From: Microbispora oryzae | Lineage (GTDB): Bacteria > Actinomycetota > Actinomycetes > Streptosporangiales > Streptosporangiaceae | Length of the DNA stretch: 64,000 bases | Assembly (NCBI RefSeq): GCF_017896165.1 | Contig: NZ_JAFCNB010000026.1 | Location: 1 to 64,000 of the forward strand | Reading direction: 5' to 3' | In this document: piece after piece, positions 44,719 through 54,900 of the stretch | How positions within the stretch are numbered: the stretch's first letter is position 1 | Layout: every line of letters begins with the position of its first letter | The notes under the pieces: generated by a model | The model's input: only the letters and a program-made list of their open reading frames with translations | What the model was told of the DNA's origin: nothing | The model's database searches: none | Position numbers and translations under genes: made by a program

Positions 44719-45774
44719 TCAGCGCTTCTTGCGCTTGTCCGCGGCCGCCGTAGCGCCGTTCTGCGAGCCGGCCGGGACCGTCTCCTTCGACTCACGGGCG
44801 GCGGTCTTCGCCTGCGAGGCCTGCCTGGCGGCCACGCGGCGGGCCAGCGCCTGCCACTGCGGCTCCCGCTCCTTGAGCGTCACCAGGATCGGGGTCGCCA
44901 CGCACAGGGACGAGTACGTACCGACGATCATGCCGACGAACAGGGCGAGCGACAGGTCCTTGAGGGTGCCCGCGCCGAGCAGCGTGGTGCCGACGAACAG
45001 GATGGCCGCAACCGGCAGGATCGCGACGAGCGAGGTGTTGAGCGAGCGGATGAGCGTGTGGCTGAGCGCGTTGTTGGCCGCCTCTGTGTAGGTCATCTTC
45101 GCGCTCGTGCCCAGCTTGCCCGTCACCTCCTTGATCATGTCGAAGACGACGACCGCGTCGTAGAGCGAGTAGCCCAGGATCGTGAGGAAGCCCAGCATGG
45201 TCGCCGGGGTGACCTCGAAGCCGGACCACGCGTAGACCCCGGCGGTGATCACCAGGTCGTGGACCAGGGCGACGATGGCCGCCAGGGCCATCCGCCACTC
45301 GAACGCCACCGACAGGTACAACATGATCGCGATCATGAAGACCACGAGGCCGATCCAGGCCTTCTGGGAGACCTCACCGCCCCAGGTGGCGCCGATGACC
45401 TGGGAGCTGACATCGCTCTCCGGGAGCTTGAACTCCTTGGCCACCGCCTCCTGGACCTTCGTCACCTCCGCGCCGTCGAGGCTCTCGGTGGTCACCCGCC
45501 AGCTGCGCTGACCGGCCTGCTGCACGATGACCTGGTGGGGGCCCGCCGCGCTCACCGCGTCGCGGACCTGCTCGACGCTGGAGCCGGGGGTCCGGGTGAA
45601 GTCGAAGACCGAGCCGCCGCGGAACTCCACGCCCAGGTTGAGGCCGCCCTTGACGATCAGCCCCAGGATCGACAGGAGCAGCAGGAAGGCCGACAGGCCG
45701 TACCAGATCTTGCGCTTGCCGACGAAGTCGATGTTGATGTCGCCGCGGTAGAGGCGGCTGATCATGCCCGCCAT
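44719..45774 (-). CDS. secF: Protein translocase subunit SecF
   Basis: Membrane partner of SecD that uses the proton gradient to help export. It is 351 residues, six membrane segments. VGVEFRGGSVF-type P1 start (GLNLGVEFRGGSV), and the segment YSLYDAVVVFDMIKE typical of SecF are present. ATG 45774 follows AGGAGG and overlaps the secD stop (TGATG). The C-terminal tail is Ala/Lys/Arg-rich. Confidence 0.95.
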   Translation of the reverse strand: MAGMISRLYRGDINIDFVGKRKIWYGLSAFLLLLSILGLIVKGGLNLGVEFRGGSVFDFTRTPGSSVEQVRDAVSAAGPHQVIVQQAGQRSWRVTTESLDGAEVTKVQEAVAKEFKLPESDVSSQVIGATWGGEVSQKAWIGLVVFMIAIMLYLSVAFEWRMALAAIVALVHDLVITAGVYAWSGFEVTPATMLGFLTILGYSLYDAVVVFDMIKEVTGKLGTSAKMTYTEAANNALSHTLIRSLNTSLVAILPVAAILFVGTTLLGAGTLKDLSLALFVGMIVGTYSSLCVATPILVTLKEREPQWQALARRVAARQASQAKTAARESKETVPAGSQNGATAAADKRKKR

Positions 45775-47603
45775 CACGCCTCCTGCATGGTCTGCTCGGC
45801 GGGGCTCGTACGGCCCATGCGCTCCGCGTCGAGTCCGGACAACTTGTGGCCCTTGGCGAAGAACCTCAGCCGCGCCGCCAGCGACATCAGCGGCTTCGTG
45901 AAGAGGAAGACCACGACGATGTCGATGAGCGTGGTCAGGCCCATCGCGAACGCGAAGCCGGCCACGCCGCCGACCGCGAGGAAGAAGAGCACGATCGCGG
46001 CGATGAACATGACGGCGTCGGCCACCAGGATCGTGCGCCGGGCCCGCCGCCAGGCGACCTCGACGGCCGACCGGAGCGTGCGGTGGCCCTCCTTGATCTC
46101 GTCGCGGATGCGCTCGAAGTAGACGATGAACGAGTCGGCGGTGATGCCGATCGAGACCACCAGACCGATGATGTGCGGCAGCGACAGCCGGAACCCGGCG
46201 TTGTGGCTGAGCACCGTCACGATCGAGTACGTGACCACCGTCGCCACCCCGAGGCTGGCCACGCCGATCAGGCCGAGGCCGCGGTAGTAGAGCAGCAGGT
46301 AGAGCACCACGATCAGGAGACCGAACGCACCGGAGATGAGGCCGCCGCGCAGCTGGTCCTGGCCGAGGGTCGAGGAGACCGACACGACCTCGCTCTGCTT
46401 GAACTTCAGCGGCAGCGCGCCGTACTTGAGCTGGTCGGCCAGCTCGGTCGAGGTCGTCTGGTTGAAGCTGCCGGAGATCCGGGCGCTGCCGCCCGGGATG
46501 GCCTCCTCGATCGTCGGCGCGACGATGACGACGCCGTCGAGGACGTTGGCGAGCTGGTTGCGCGGCGCCGGCAGGCTCGTGATGCGCCGGGTGATGTCGG
46601 CGAACTGCGACGCGCCCTTGGACTTGAAGTTGACCTGGACGATCCACTCGCCCGTCGTCGGGTCGGTGCCCGCCTGGGCTCCGCTGATCTCGGTGCCCTG
46701 AACGGCGGCCTTGTCGAGGATGTACCGGTAGGTGCCGTCGTCGCTGCAGGCCACGATCTGCTTGGCCGGATCGTCCTGCGCGCCCTGGCCCCGGTCCTTC
46801 TTCGTGCAGTCGATGGTGCGGAACTTGTCCAGCAGGGCCGGCTCGATGCCGCTGGTGTCCTGCCCGGCCAGCGGGTCGCCGTTGTCGGCGGGCGCGGCCG
46901 AGGGGGTCGCGGCCGGGGAGGTGGCGGTGGGCGAGGGAGTCGCGGTGGCCCGCGCCTTGGTCCCCCGCGTCCCGGCCCCCTGGCCGGCGGCCCGGTGGTG
47001 CGTCCGCGTGTTCGTGCCCTGGCCCGCGTCACCCCCGACGGTCCCCGGAGTCGGCGTCGCCGCGGCCAGCGCGGACGACAGGGCCCGCCCGGCGGGCGTC
47101 GCGCTCGCGCCCGGCTCGGCCGAGGCGGCCGTGCTCGGCGCGCCGGATCCCGCGGGCGTCGGAGCGGCCGAGCCGCCCGGCGTCGCCGGAGCGGTGGGCA
47201 CCTGCTGCGCGGGCGGCTCCGTGGCGGGCGCCGCCGCGAGAACCTGCCGCATACGCAGCTCGGCCGTCGTCGAGACGAGACCGAGCGCCTCCTGCTGGCC
47301 CACCCCCGCGATCGAGATCACGATGTTGTCGTTCGCCCTCGCGACCTCGGCGTCCGAGAGGCCCTGGCCGTTGACACGGGCGCGGATGATGGTGATGGCC
47401 CGGTCGATGCTCTCGCTCGGTGGGGCCTTGCCGTCGGAGAGGACCGGCGACAGGGTCACCGTGGTGCCACCCGCGAGGTCGAGTCCGAACTTGGGAACGA
47501 ACGCCTTCTGCAGGGCGATCGTCGCGCCCATGGCGATGATGAGCACGAGGAGCAGCAGGAGCGTGCGTCCCGGCTTGCTCTGGCTACTGGTCGGTGGGGC
47601 CAC
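45774..47603 (-). CDS. secD: Protein translocase subunit SecD
   Basis: Export motor subunit, 609 residues, with an N-terminal membrane helix (about 13-32), the large external P1 domain, and five C-terminal membrane segments. FGLDLAGGTTVTL and GITADSFIVYFERIRDE are signature motifs. Unusually, residues about 123-246 are a long Pro/Ala/Thr/Ser/Gly low-complexity insertion in P1 (46866-47237). GTG 47603 has a weak ribosome site. Upstream is yajC, downstream secF, coupled by overlap. Confidence 0.94.
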   Translation of the reverse strand: MAPPTSSQSKPGRTLLLLLVLIIAMGATIALQKAFVPKFGLDLAGGTTVTLSPVLSDGKAPPSESIDRAITIIRARVNGQGLSDAEVARANDNIVISIAGVGQQEALGLVSTTAELRMRQVLAAAPATEPPAQQVPTAPATPGGSAAPTPAGSGAPSTAASAEPGASATPAGRALSSALAAATPTPGTVGGDAGQGTNTRTHHRAAGQGAGTRGTKARATATPSPTATSPAATPSAAPADNGDPLAGQDTSGIEPALLDKFRTIDCTKKDRGQGAQDDPAKQIVACSDDGTYRYILDKAAVQGTEISGAQAGTDPTTGEWIVQVNFKSKGASQFADITRRITSLPAPRNQLANVLDGVVIVAPTIEEAIPGGSARISGSFNQTTSTELADQLKYGALPLKFKQSEVVSVSSTLGQDQLRGGLISGAFGLLIVVLYLLLYYRGLGLIGVASLGVATVVTYSIVTVLSHNAGFRLSLPHIIGLVVSIGITADSFIVYFERIRDEIKEGHRTLRSAVEVAWRRARRTILVADAVMFIAAIVLFFLAVGGVAGFAFAMGLTTLIDIVVVFLFTKPLMSLAARLRFFAKGHKLSGLDAERMGRTSPAEQTMQEA

Positions 47604-47645
47604 TGGAGGTCAGTTCTTTCGTCAAAGGGTGTGTGATCAGCCTAC

Positions 47646-48002
47646 TCAGGACTGCTTGGTACTCGTATCGTCACCGTCCCCCGTGTCGGGGCCGTCGCTC
47701 GGCGAGGTGTCGGCGCCCGTCCCCGGGGCGTCCTCGACCGGCGTCAGCACCCGGCCGATGGCTGCCTTCAGCCATCGCGTCTCGACTCCCGGCGCGACCT
47801 CGAGGACGACGTCGTCGTCCTCCACCGTGACCACGGTGGCGAACAGGCCGTTCGTGGTCATGACCCGCGCTCCGGGGGCGAGCGAGTTCTGCATCTGGAT
47901 CTGCTCCTGCTGCCGCTTGCGCTGCGGCCTGATCAGGAGGAAATAGAACACCACTACCAGCAAGATCAGTGGCAGGAACGTCCCAAGCGGGTTGTTACCC
48001 AC
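47646..48002 (-). CDS. yajC: Preprotein translocase auxiliary protein YajC
   Basis: Small membrane protein of the SecDF-YajC complex. It is about 118 residues: a membrane helix (FLPLILLVVVFYFLLI), then the family RPQRKRQQEQ, then a soluble domain with VMTTNGLFATVV and an acidic Asp/Gly tail. GTG 48002 was chosen with GGAAGG nine bases ahead; GTG 48011 is the other candidate. First of yajC-secD-secF. Confidence 0.9.
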   Translation of the reverse strand: MGNNPLGTFLPLILLVVVFYFLLIRPQRKRQQEQIQMQNSLAPGARVMTTNGLFATVVTVEDDDVVLEVAPGVETRWLKAAIGRVLTPVEDAPGTGADTSPSDGPDTGDGDDTSTKQS

Positions 48003-48243
48003 GGGGGCCACCCTTCCGTAACGTGATGAACCGGCGTATGCCGGAGGTCGTGTGCGCTGCCGGGCGCGGCCGTCGCGACGCTGTGCGCGCCGACGTAAGC
48101 GGCCAGTCAAGCCACGCAGTGTATGCGAGCGGCCGGAATCCCGGCAACGAGGCCACGATCCGGCACGCGGGAAAGTTCCCGTTTCCGGCACTTCGCAACT
48201 GTTCCGTGATCATGCCGACACCGCCGGGCGGGCCCCCGGGCGC

Positions 48244-49293
48244 TCACGTGTCGTCGAAGAGAGTCGCCACGGCGGCGGCGCCGAACGCGTCAGGGGGCGG
48301 AGTCAGACCCAAATGGGTCCACGCCGCCGCGGTCGCCACCCGGCCGCGCGGGGTGCGGGCCAGAAGACCCTGCCTGACCAGGAACGGCTCGGCCACCACC
48401 TCGACGGTCTCGGGCTCCTCCCCCACCGCGACCGCGAGAGTGGACAGGCCGACGGGGCCGCCGCCGAACCGGCGTAGCAGCACGCCGAGCACGGCCCGGT
48501 CGAGCCGGTCGAGCCCCTCGGCGTCCACCTCGTAGAGGTCGAGCGCCGTGGCGGCCACCTCCCGGGTGACCACGCCCTCCGCGCGGACCTCGGCGAAGTC
48601 GCGGACCCGGCGCAGCAGCCGGTTGGCGATGCGCGGTGTGCCGCGGGACCGGCGGGCGATCTCCCACGCCCCGTCGGCGGGCAGGTCGACCGACATCAGC
48701 CGGGCCGACCGGTACAGCACCTGTTCGAGCTCGGCGGCCTCGTAGAAGTCCATGTGGGCGGTGAAGCCGAAACGGTCGCGCAGCGGCGCCGGGAGCAGCC
48801 CGGCCCGCGTCGTCGCGCCGACCAGCGTGAACGGCGCGATGTCGAGGGGGATGGAGGTCGCGCCCGGGCCCTTGCCCACGATGATGTCCACCCGGAAGTC
48901 CTCCATCGCGAGGTAGAGCATCTCCTCGGCCGGGCGGGCCATCCGGTGGATCTCGTCGATGAACAGGACCTCGCCCTCGGCCAGCGTGGACAGGATGGCG
49001 GCGAGGTCGCCGGCGCGCTCCAGCGCGGGCCCGGAGGTCATCCGCAGCGGCGCGCCGAGCTCCGCGGCGATGATCATGGCGAGGGTCGTCTTGCCCAGCC
49101 CGGGGCCGCCGCTCATCAGCACGTGGTCCGGGGGCCGGTTGCGGCGCAGCGCGCTCTCCAGCACCAGCGACAGCTGCTCGCGCACCCGCGCCTGCCCGAT
49201 GAACTCGGCGAGGCGCTTCGGCCGCAGCGCCGCCTCGATCGCGCGCTCGTCGCCCTCCGGCTCCGGGGACACCAGGTCGCGGTCCAGGTTCAT
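48244..49293 (-). CDS. ruvB: Holliday junction branch migration helicase RuvB
   Basis: AAA+ motor for branch migration with RuvA. It is 349 residues. Walker [10 protein letters not shown], Walker B LFIDEIHR, sensor [10 protein letters not shown], and [14 protein letters not shown] with the arginine finger region are present. ATG 49293. It is 80 bases downstream of ruvA. Confidence 0.96.
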   Translation of the reverse strand: MNLDRDLVSPEPEGDERAIEAALRPKRLAEFIGQARVREQLSLVLESALRRNRPPDHVLMSGGPGLGKTTLAMIIAAELGAPLRMTSGPALERAGDLAAILSTLAEGEVLFIDEIHRMARPAEEMLYLAMEDFRVDIIVGKGPGATSIPLDIAPFTLVGATTRAGLLPAPLRDRFGFTAHMDFYEAAELEQVLYRSARLMSVDLPADGAWEIARRSRGTPRIANRLLRRVRDFAEVRAEGVVTREVAATALDLYEVDAEGLDRLDRAVLGVLLRRFGGGPVGLSTLAVAVGEEPETVEVVAEPFLVRQGLLARTPRGRVATAAAWTHLGLTPPPDAFGAAAVATLFDDT

Positions 49294-49372
49294 CGGTCGC
49301 CTCCCCCGGGCCGCCGGGCGCCCGGCCGTGAAACGTTCATCGCCCGTGACGCGCCCCGGCCGCTCCCGCCGG

Positions 49373-49993
49373 TCACTTGACGCTCAGCACGCGCAGGGCC
49401 GACTTCAGCAGCGCGCCCACCTGGGGGACGCCGCCCGCGGCCGTCTCGGCCTCCGCCTCGGCCGCCACGGCCGCTATCGCGTCGTCCGCGTCCTTCGCCG
49501 AGTAGCCGAGGCCGACCAGCCCGGAGTGCACCTGCTCGCGCCAGGCGGGACGGACGGCCCCGCCGTTCAGCGCGGCGTCGACGGCCCCGTCAGGAGCGCC
49601 CAGCTTGTCCTTCAGCTCCAGCACGATGCGCTGGGCGCCCTTCTGGCCGATGCCGGGAACCATGGTCAGCGCCTTGAGATCGGCCGCGGCGACCGCGACC
49701 CGCAGCGCGTTGGGGCTGTGCACCGCCAGCATCGCGAGCGCGAGGCGGGGACCCACCCCGCTCGCCGTCTGGAGCAGCTCGAAGACCGCCCGCTCGTCGT
49801 CGGCGGCGAAGCCGTACAGGGTGAGCGACTCCTCCCGCACCACCAGCGAGGTGGACAGCCGGGCGGGCTCGCCGACGCGCAGGGCGGCAAGTGTGCCCGG
49901 CGCGCAGTGCACGAGCACGCCGACGCCTCCCACCTCCACCACGGCGTGGTCCGGCCCCAGGGCGGCCACCCGCCCCGCCACGGATGCGATCAC
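49373..49993 (-). CDS. ruvA: Holliday junction binding protein RuvA
   Basis: Tetrameric DNA-binding partner of RuvB, 206 residues. An N-terminal OB-fold ([12 protein letters not shown]), helix-hairpin-helix segments including [12 protein letters not shown] and [19 protein letters not shown], and a C-terminal RuvB-binding domain ([13 protein letters not shown]) are present. GTG 49993 overlaps the ruvC stop (GTGA). Confidence 0.95.
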   Translation of the reverse strand: MIASVAGRVAALGPDHAVVEVGGVGVLVHCAPGTLAALRVGEPARLSTSLVVREESLTLYGFAADDERAVFELLQTASGVGPRLALAMLAVHSPNALRVAVAAADLKALTMVPGIGQKGAQRIVLELKDKLGAPDGAVDAALNGGAVRPAWREQVHSGLVGLGYSAKDADDAIAAVAAEAEAETAAGGVPQVGALLKSALRVLSVK

Positions 49994-50577
49994 CGTGCGC
50001 TCCCTCCCCCGTCCGGACGCCTGGCGACAGTCCTACCAGAGGGCGCCCGCGATCCGCTCGCCGCGAGCGCCTGGGCCAGCCGCTGCTGGACGCCGCCCCG
50101 CCAGACGTGACAGACGGCCAGGGCCAGCGCGTCGGCCGCGTCGGCAGGCCGCGGCATCGCGTCGAGCCGCAGCACCCGGGTCACCATGGCCCCGACCTGC
50201 TTCTTGTCGGCGTTGCCGTTGCCGGTGACGGCGGCCTTGACCTCGCTCGGGGTGTGCAGCGCGACCGGCAGGCCTCTCCGGGCGGCGCACACGATCGCCA
50301 CGGCGGCAGCCTGCGCGGTGCCCATGACGGTCCGCACGTTGTGCTGGGCGAAGACCCGCTCCACCGCCACCGCGTCCGGCCTGATCTCGTCGAGCCATCG
50401 CTCGATCCCGGCCTCCACGGCCACGAGGCGGGCCCCGATGTCGTCGTCGGATGGAGTGCGGACGACGCCGACCGCGACCATGCGCAGCGGAGCGCCGGGC
50501 CGGCCCTCGACGGCGCCGAGGCCACACCGGGTCAGCCCCGGGTCGACCCCCAGCACCCGCAGATCGGCCAGCCGCAC
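49990..50577 (-). CDS. ruvC: Holliday junction resolvase RuvC
   Basis: Endonuclease that cuts the RuvAB-bound junction. It is 195 residues from GTG 50577. This start is chosen because GGGAGG lies five bases ahead and the protein then begins close to [12 protein letters not shown] as usual; an ATG at 50604 has no ribosome site. The catalytic Asp12 and the AVERVF Glu are visible, and the C-terminal [13 protein letters not shown] supplies the rest. First gene of ruvCAB. Confidence 0.95.
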   Translation of the reverse strand: MRLADLRVLGVDPGLTRCGLGAVEGRPGAPLRMVAVGVVRTPSDDDIGARLVAVEAGIERWLDEIRPDAVAVERVFAQHNVRTVMGTAQAAAVAIVCAARRGLPVALHTPSEVKAAVTGNGNADKKQVGAMVTRVLRLDAMPRPADAADALALAVCHVWRGGVQQRLAQALAASGSRAPSGRTVARRPDGGGSAR

Positions 50578-50650
50578 CGGCGCCTCCCTGATCTCGCCGA
50601 ACATCTGTTCGGTGGGTCACTCTATCGCGATCAGCGGCCCGCCGCGCCGT

Positions 50651-51811
50651 TCAGAAGTAATCGAGCATGTACGCTTCGCAGCCGAAGGCGGCGTCGAGAG
50701 CGTCGTCGGTCTCCGGCGAGCCGCCCGTCAGCCGTCCGGTGCGGCGCAGGGTGGCGGTCGGGACCCCCGCGAACAGGGCGGACAGGCCGCCGATGCCGAG
50801 GCGGGACGCCGTCCCGCCGGCCGCGCCCGGCTCGGCCGCGCACGCGCCGTCCGCGACCCGCAACCGCCAGGCCCCGGAGTTCGCGGGCCGCTGCGGGTCA
50901 TCCACCTCGATCACCGTGTCGAGGCAGGCGCCGTACGGGAACCCCCGCCGGGCGACCGCGAGCGGCAGGTCGATCAGGCGGAACATCCAGCGGTCGCGGA
51001 CACCCTCGTCCCTGGACCGCTCGCGCAGCAGCCAGAGCACGGGATCGTGCGGCTCGACGGAGGCGGTCACCCGGGCGGCGATCGACGAGGCGGTGCCGAC
51101 CACGGACCACAGCGCCCTCGCGGTGGCCTCCGAGCCGGCCACGAGGTTGTCGACCTCGATGTCCCCGTCACTCCAGCGGTAGATCACATAGCCGTCGTCG
51201 GCCAGGTAGCAGAAGTCGTCCTCGTCGTCCGTCCAGAGCCGCCAGGTGCGCTCGGGCCAGCCGAGCGGGCCCGAGGCGCGGCTGCCGGAATGGACCCGGT
51301 CGAGGACGGCCATGAGCTCGGGCACGTCGTCAGGCCCCAGCCGGCGCAGTTTGACCCCGGCGCCGGGAGCGGCGAGCGTCCGCAGCGCCTCCGTCGGCAG
51401 CGAGATCCGCAGGCGCCCGCCCGCGTGCTCGTATCCCACCGACCGGTAGAGCGGCGTCGTCGCCGGATAGAGGGCCGACACGGCGTCGCCCAGCTCCGTG
51501 CAGCGCTCGATCACGGCCGCCATGAGCGTCCGGCCGATTCCCCGGCCGCGGTCCTCGGGGGCCACCGTGACGCTGCCGATCGCGCCCATCGGCATCGCCC
51601 GTCCGTGCCACCACTGGACGCACGGGTTGATCCGCGCGGCGGCGACCAGCCGGGTGCCGTCGGCGACGCCGAGGTAGCGGCCCTCCGCGAGCATCGGTGT
51701 GACCAGCCTGCGCCAGGTGTCCACCTGCGCGGACGCCAGCGGGCCGAAGGAGCGCCTGCGGATGTCCAGCACGGCGTCCAGGTCGTCGAGGGTCAGATCG
51801 CGAACGTTCAC
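50651..51811 (-). CDS. Eis-family GNAT N-acetyltransferase
   Basis: A 386-residue protein with an N-terminal GNAT domain (acetyl-CoA motif VAPEDRGRGIGRTL), a second GNAT-like domain, and a C-terminal SCP2-like domain ending in YMLDYF, whose terminal carboxylate is catalytic in Eis. Eis enzymes acetylate aminoglycosides at several positions and, in mycobacteria, host proteins; the substrate here is unknown. GTG 51811. It sits between yebC and ruvC, a place usually empty in related genomes. Confidence 0.85.
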   Translation of the reverse strand: MNVRDLTLDDLDAVLDIRRRSFGPLASAQVDTWRRLVTPMLAEGRYLGVADGTRLVAAARINPCVQWWHGRAMPMGAIGSVTVAPEDRGRGIGRTLMAAVIERCTELGDAVSALYPATTPLYRSVGYEHAGGRLRISLPTEALRTLAAPGAGVKLRRLGPDDVPELMAVLDRVHSGSRASGPLGWPERTWRLWTDDEDDFCYLADDGYVIYRWSDGDIEVDNLVAGSEATARALWSVVGTASSIAARVTASVEPHDPVLWLLRERSRDEGVRDRWMFRLIDLPLAVARRGFPYGACLDTVIEVDDPQRPANSGAWRLRVADGACAAEPGAAGGTASRLGIGGLSALFAGVPTATLRRTGRLTGGSPETDDALDAAFGCEAYMLDYF

Positions 51812-51864
51812 GTACGGAACCTACGCGCCGCCGCCGCGTGGAGTCGAACGGAATTCGGCGCCGG

Positions 51865-52617
51865 TCAGGCCTCGAGCTTCTCCATGATGTCGTCGCCGAC
51901 GTCGAAGTTGGCGTAGACGTTCTGCACGTCGTCGCTGTCCTCCAGGGCGTCGATGAGGCGGAACACCTTGCGGGCGCCCTCCTCGTCAAGCGGGACGTTC
52001 ATGGTGGGCAGGAAGCTCGCCTCGGCCGACTCGTAGTCGATCCCGGCGTCCTGCAGCGCCGTGCGCACGGCGACCAGATCGGTCGGCTCGCTGACGACCT
52101 CGTAGTTGTCACCGAGGTCGTTGACCTCCTCGGCGCCGGCCTCGAGGACGGCCATGAGCACGTCGTCCTCGGTCAGCGAGCCCTTGGGGACGATCACGAC
52201 GCCCTTGCGGTTGAACATGTACGACACCGAGCCGGGGTCGGCCAGCGAACCGCCGTTGCGGGTCAGCGCCACGCGCACCTCGGACGCCGCACGGTTGCGG
52301 TTGTCGGTGAGGCACTCGATGAGAACCGCGACGCCGCCGGGGGCGTAGCCCTCGTACATGATGGTCTGCCAGTCGGCGCCGCCCGCCTCCAGGCCGCCGC
52401 CCCGCTTACGCGCCCGCTCGATGTTGTCGATCGGGACGGAGCTCTTCCTGGCCTTGGTGATGGCGTCGAAAAGCGTCGGGTTGCCTTCCGGGTCGGGACC
52501 GCCGGTCCGGGCCGCGACCTCGATGTTCTTGATGAGCTTGGCGAACAGCTTGCCCCGCTTGGAATCCAGCGCCGCCTTCTTGTGCTTCGTCGTCGCCCAT
52601 TTCGAGTGGCCGGACAT
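51865..52617 (-). CDS. yebC: YebC/TACO1-family regulator
   Basis: A 250-residue YebC-family protein. [28 protein letters not shown] is the conserved N-terminus, followed by [14 protein letters not shown] and [19 protein letters not shown]. Members bind DNA as regulators or act on ribosomes to relieve stalling; which applies here is not known. It starts three bases after pdxT ends, and neighbours ruvC as in many bacteria. Confidence 0.93.
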   Translation of the reverse strand: MSGHSKWATTKHKKAALDSKRGKLFAKLIKNIEVAARTGGPDPEGNPTLFDAITKARKSSVPIDNIERARKRGGGLEAGGADWQTIMYEGYAPGGVAVLIECLTDNRNRAASEVRVALTRNGGSLADPGSVSYMFNRKGVVIVPKGSLTEDDVLMAVLEAGAEEVNDLGDNYEVVSEPTDLVAVRTALQDAGIDYESAEASFLPTMNVPLDEEGARKVFRLIDALEDSDDVQNVYANFDVGDDIMEKLEA

Positions 52618-52620
52618 CGC

Positions 52621-53211
52621 CTAGAGCTCCCTCATCATTTCGACAAAGTGCGAGTGCACGCGCGCGTCACCGGTCAGCTCCGGATGGAAGGACGTCGCGA
52701 GCAGTGGTCCCTGCCGGACCGCGACGATCCTATCCCCAGGTTCCGTCCGCCCCAGCACTTCGACATCGGCTCCGACGGATTCGACCCACGGGGCGCGGAT
52801 GAACACGGCCCTGATCGTCCCGCGCCCGGCGAAGTCGAGATCGGCCTCGAAGGAGTCGATCTGGCGGCCGAAGGCGTTGCGCCGGACGACCATGTCGATC
52901 CCGCCCAGCGTCTGCTGTCCCTCGACGCCGCCCTCGATGCGGTCCGCCAGCATGATCATGCCGGCGCACGAGCCGAACGCGGGCATGCCCTCCTTGATCC
53001 GCGAGCGCAGCGGTTCGAGCAGTTCGAACGCCGTGGCGAGCTTCCACATCGTGGTCGACTCGCCGCCCGGGATCACCAGCCCGTCCACCGCGGCCAGCTC
53101 CTCCTCCCGGCGTACTGTGACGGCGGAGGCCCCGGCCCGTTCCAGCGCGCGCAGGTGCTCGCGCACGTCGCCCTGCAGGGCGAGCACGCCGATCACGGGG
53201 GAAGAAGTCAC
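52621..53211 (-). CDS. pdxT: Pyridoxal 5'-phosphate synthase glutaminase subunit PdxT
   Basis: Class I glutaminase that feeds ammonia to PdxS. It is 196 residues from GTG 53211, with AAGGGA ahead. [13 protein letters not shown], the nucleophile Cys82 in GSCAGMIM, and the His/Glu pair in SFHPELTGD are present. It is separated from pdxS by a MarR gene, an unusual layout. Confidence 0.94.
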   Translation of the reverse strand: MTSSPVIGVLALQGDVREHLRALERAGASAVTVRREEELAAVDGLVIPGGESTTMWKLATAFELLEPLRSRIKEGMPAFGSCAGMIMLADRIEGGVEGQQTLGGIDMVVRRNAFGRQIDSFEADLDFAGRGTIRAVFIRAPWVESVGADVEVLGRTEPGDRIVAVRQGPLLATSFHPELTGDARVHSHFVEMMREL

Positions 53212-53316
53212 AGCGTTCCCTTCGTACGGTGGCGATTCAGCGTATGACCAGCCGCCCCGGCGGCCCAAACCGAGCCGCCGCGGCTGAGCCAGGACCGGGC
53301 ACGGGCCCGGGCGGGC

Positions 53317-53751
53317 TCAGTCGCGGCCGAGCTTCGCCAGGGCGGAGAGCGCGACGGCGATCGCGGAGCGCTCTTCGGGGGTGAGCTCCTCAAGCCGCCG
53401 CGTGAGGTAGCCGATCCTGGCCAGCCGCACCGCGCGCAGCCGCTCCCGGCCCTGGTCGGTCAGGATCACCGTGCGCACCCGGGCGTCGGAGGCGTCGAAC
53501 CCCCGGGACACGAGCCCCGCCTCCTCCAGACGGTTGATCTGCACCGTCATCGTGGGCAGCTGCACGCCGTGCTCCTCGGCGAGGTCGGTCATGCGGCGCG
53601 GCGCGCCCTCCAGTGAGCCGAGCACGCCGTACTGCTGCGGCGTGAGCGGCTGACCGGCGGTCGCCCGGCGCAGCAGCAGCACCAGGTGCCGCATCTCGCG
53701 TGACAGGCGCTCCGCGAGCCCCGCCGTGTCGTCCGCCGTCATCTCCCGCAT
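53317..53751 (-). CDS. MarR-family transcriptional regulator
   Basis: A 144-residue winged-helix regulator. LTPQQYGVLGSLEGAPRRMTDLAEEHGVQLPTMTVQINRLEEAGLV is the DNA-binding region (wing VSRGFDASDARVRTVILT). ATG 53751 with GGCGG at six bases; ATG nine bases later would have no spacing to its ribosome site. It lies between pdxS and pdxT on the same strand and may control them or simply share the transcript. The ligand is unknown. Confidence 0.9.
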   Translation of the reverse strand: MREMTADDTAGLAERLSREMRHLVLLLRRATAGQPLTPQQYGVLGSLEGAPRRMTDLAEEHGVQLPTMTVQINRLEEAGLVSRGFDASDARVRTVILTDQGRERLRAVRLARIGYLTRRLEELTPEERSAIAVALSALAKLGRD

Positions 53752-53824
53752 CTTCGACCGCCCTCGCTCGATCCGGCACACGATCCCACCCCGTCCCGGG
53801 CGCGGCCGGCCGCCGGGACGAGGA

Positions 53825-54739
53825 CTACCAACCGCGCTCGGCGAGGCGGTGGGGCACCGGGATGTCGTCGACGTTGATGCCGACCATCGCCTCGCCCAGC
53901 CCGCGGGACACCTTGGCGATCACGTCGGGGTCGTCGTAGAAGGTGGTGGCCTTCACGATCGCGGCGGCGCGCTTGGCCGGGTCGCCGGACTTGAAGATGC
54001 CCGAGCCGACGAACACGCCCTCGGCCCCGAGCTGCATCATCATCGCGGCGTCGGCCGGGGTGGCGATGCCGCCGGCGGTGAACAGCACGACCGGCAGCCT
54101 GCCCTCGCGCGCGACCTCGGCCACCAGCTCGTACGGCGCCTGCAGCTCCTTGGCCGCGACGTACAGCTCGTCCTCCGGCAGCGAGGTGAGCCGCTTGATC
54201 TCACCGCGGATGCGGCGCATGTGGGTGGTGGCGTTGGAGACGTCGCCCGTGCCGGCCTCGCCCTTGGACCGGATCATCGCGGCGCCCTCGGTGATGCGGC
54301 GGAGCGCCTCCCCGAGGTTGGTCGCGCCGCACACGAACGGCACGGTGAACCGCCACTTGTCGATGTGGTTGGCGAAGTCGGCGGGGGTGAGGACCTCGGA
54401 CTCGTCGACGTAGTCGACGCCGAGCGCCTGGAGCACCTGGGCCTCGACGAAGTGGCCGATCCTGGCCTTGGCCATCACCGGGATCGACACGGCACTGACG
54501 ATGCCCTCGATCATGTCGGGGTCGCTCATGCGGGAGACCCCGCCCTGGGCGCGGATGTCGGCGGGCACCCGCTCAAGCGCCATGACCGCGACGGCTCCGG
54601 CGTCTTCGGCGATCTTGGCCTGCTCGGGGGTGACGACGTCCATGATGACGCCGCCCTTGAGCATCTCGGCCATCCCGCGCTTGACGCGTGCGGTGCCGAC
54701 TGCGGCGGTCTCGTTGACTTCGGGGGCGCTGCTGGACAC
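53825..54739 (-). CDS. pdxS: Pyridoxal 5'-phosphate synthase lyase subunit PdxS
   Basis: Makes PLP from ribose 5-phosphate, glyceraldehyde 3-phosphate and ammonia. It is 304 residues of TIM-barrel type. [11 protein letters not shown] (Asp34), the Schiff-base lysine K91 in VMAKARIGH, and the phosphate loop [16 protein letters not shown] are intact. GTG 54739 follows GAGGAA. The next gene downstream is a MarR regulator, then pdxT. Confidence 0.96.
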   Translation of the reverse strand: MSSSAPEVNETAAVGTARVKRGMAEMLKGGVIMDVVTPEQAKIAEDAGAVAVMALERVPADIRAQGGVSRMSDPDMIEGIVSAVSIPVMAKARIGHFVEAQVLQALGVDYVDESEVLTPADFANHIDKWRFTVPFVCGATNLGEALRRITEGAAMIRSKGEAGTGDVSNATTHMRRIRGEIKRLTSLPEDELYVAAKELQAPYELVAEVAREGRLPVVLFTAGGIATPADAAMMMQLGAEGVFVGSGIFKSGDPAKRAAAIVKATTFYDDPDVIAKVSRGLGEAMVGINVDDIPVPHRLAERGW

Positions 54740-54900
54740 GGTGCTTCCTCACGAGAGCGGACCAACGGATTCACCACCATCGTAGGCGGTGGGCGATCCG
54801 GACCCCGACCTGCCACCGTGTCGGAGTGGATCAGGCGTTTCGTCCACCGTGTCCAGCACGGTGTCGATCGCAGACCGGCACGGCGTCACGGGGGCGTCCG

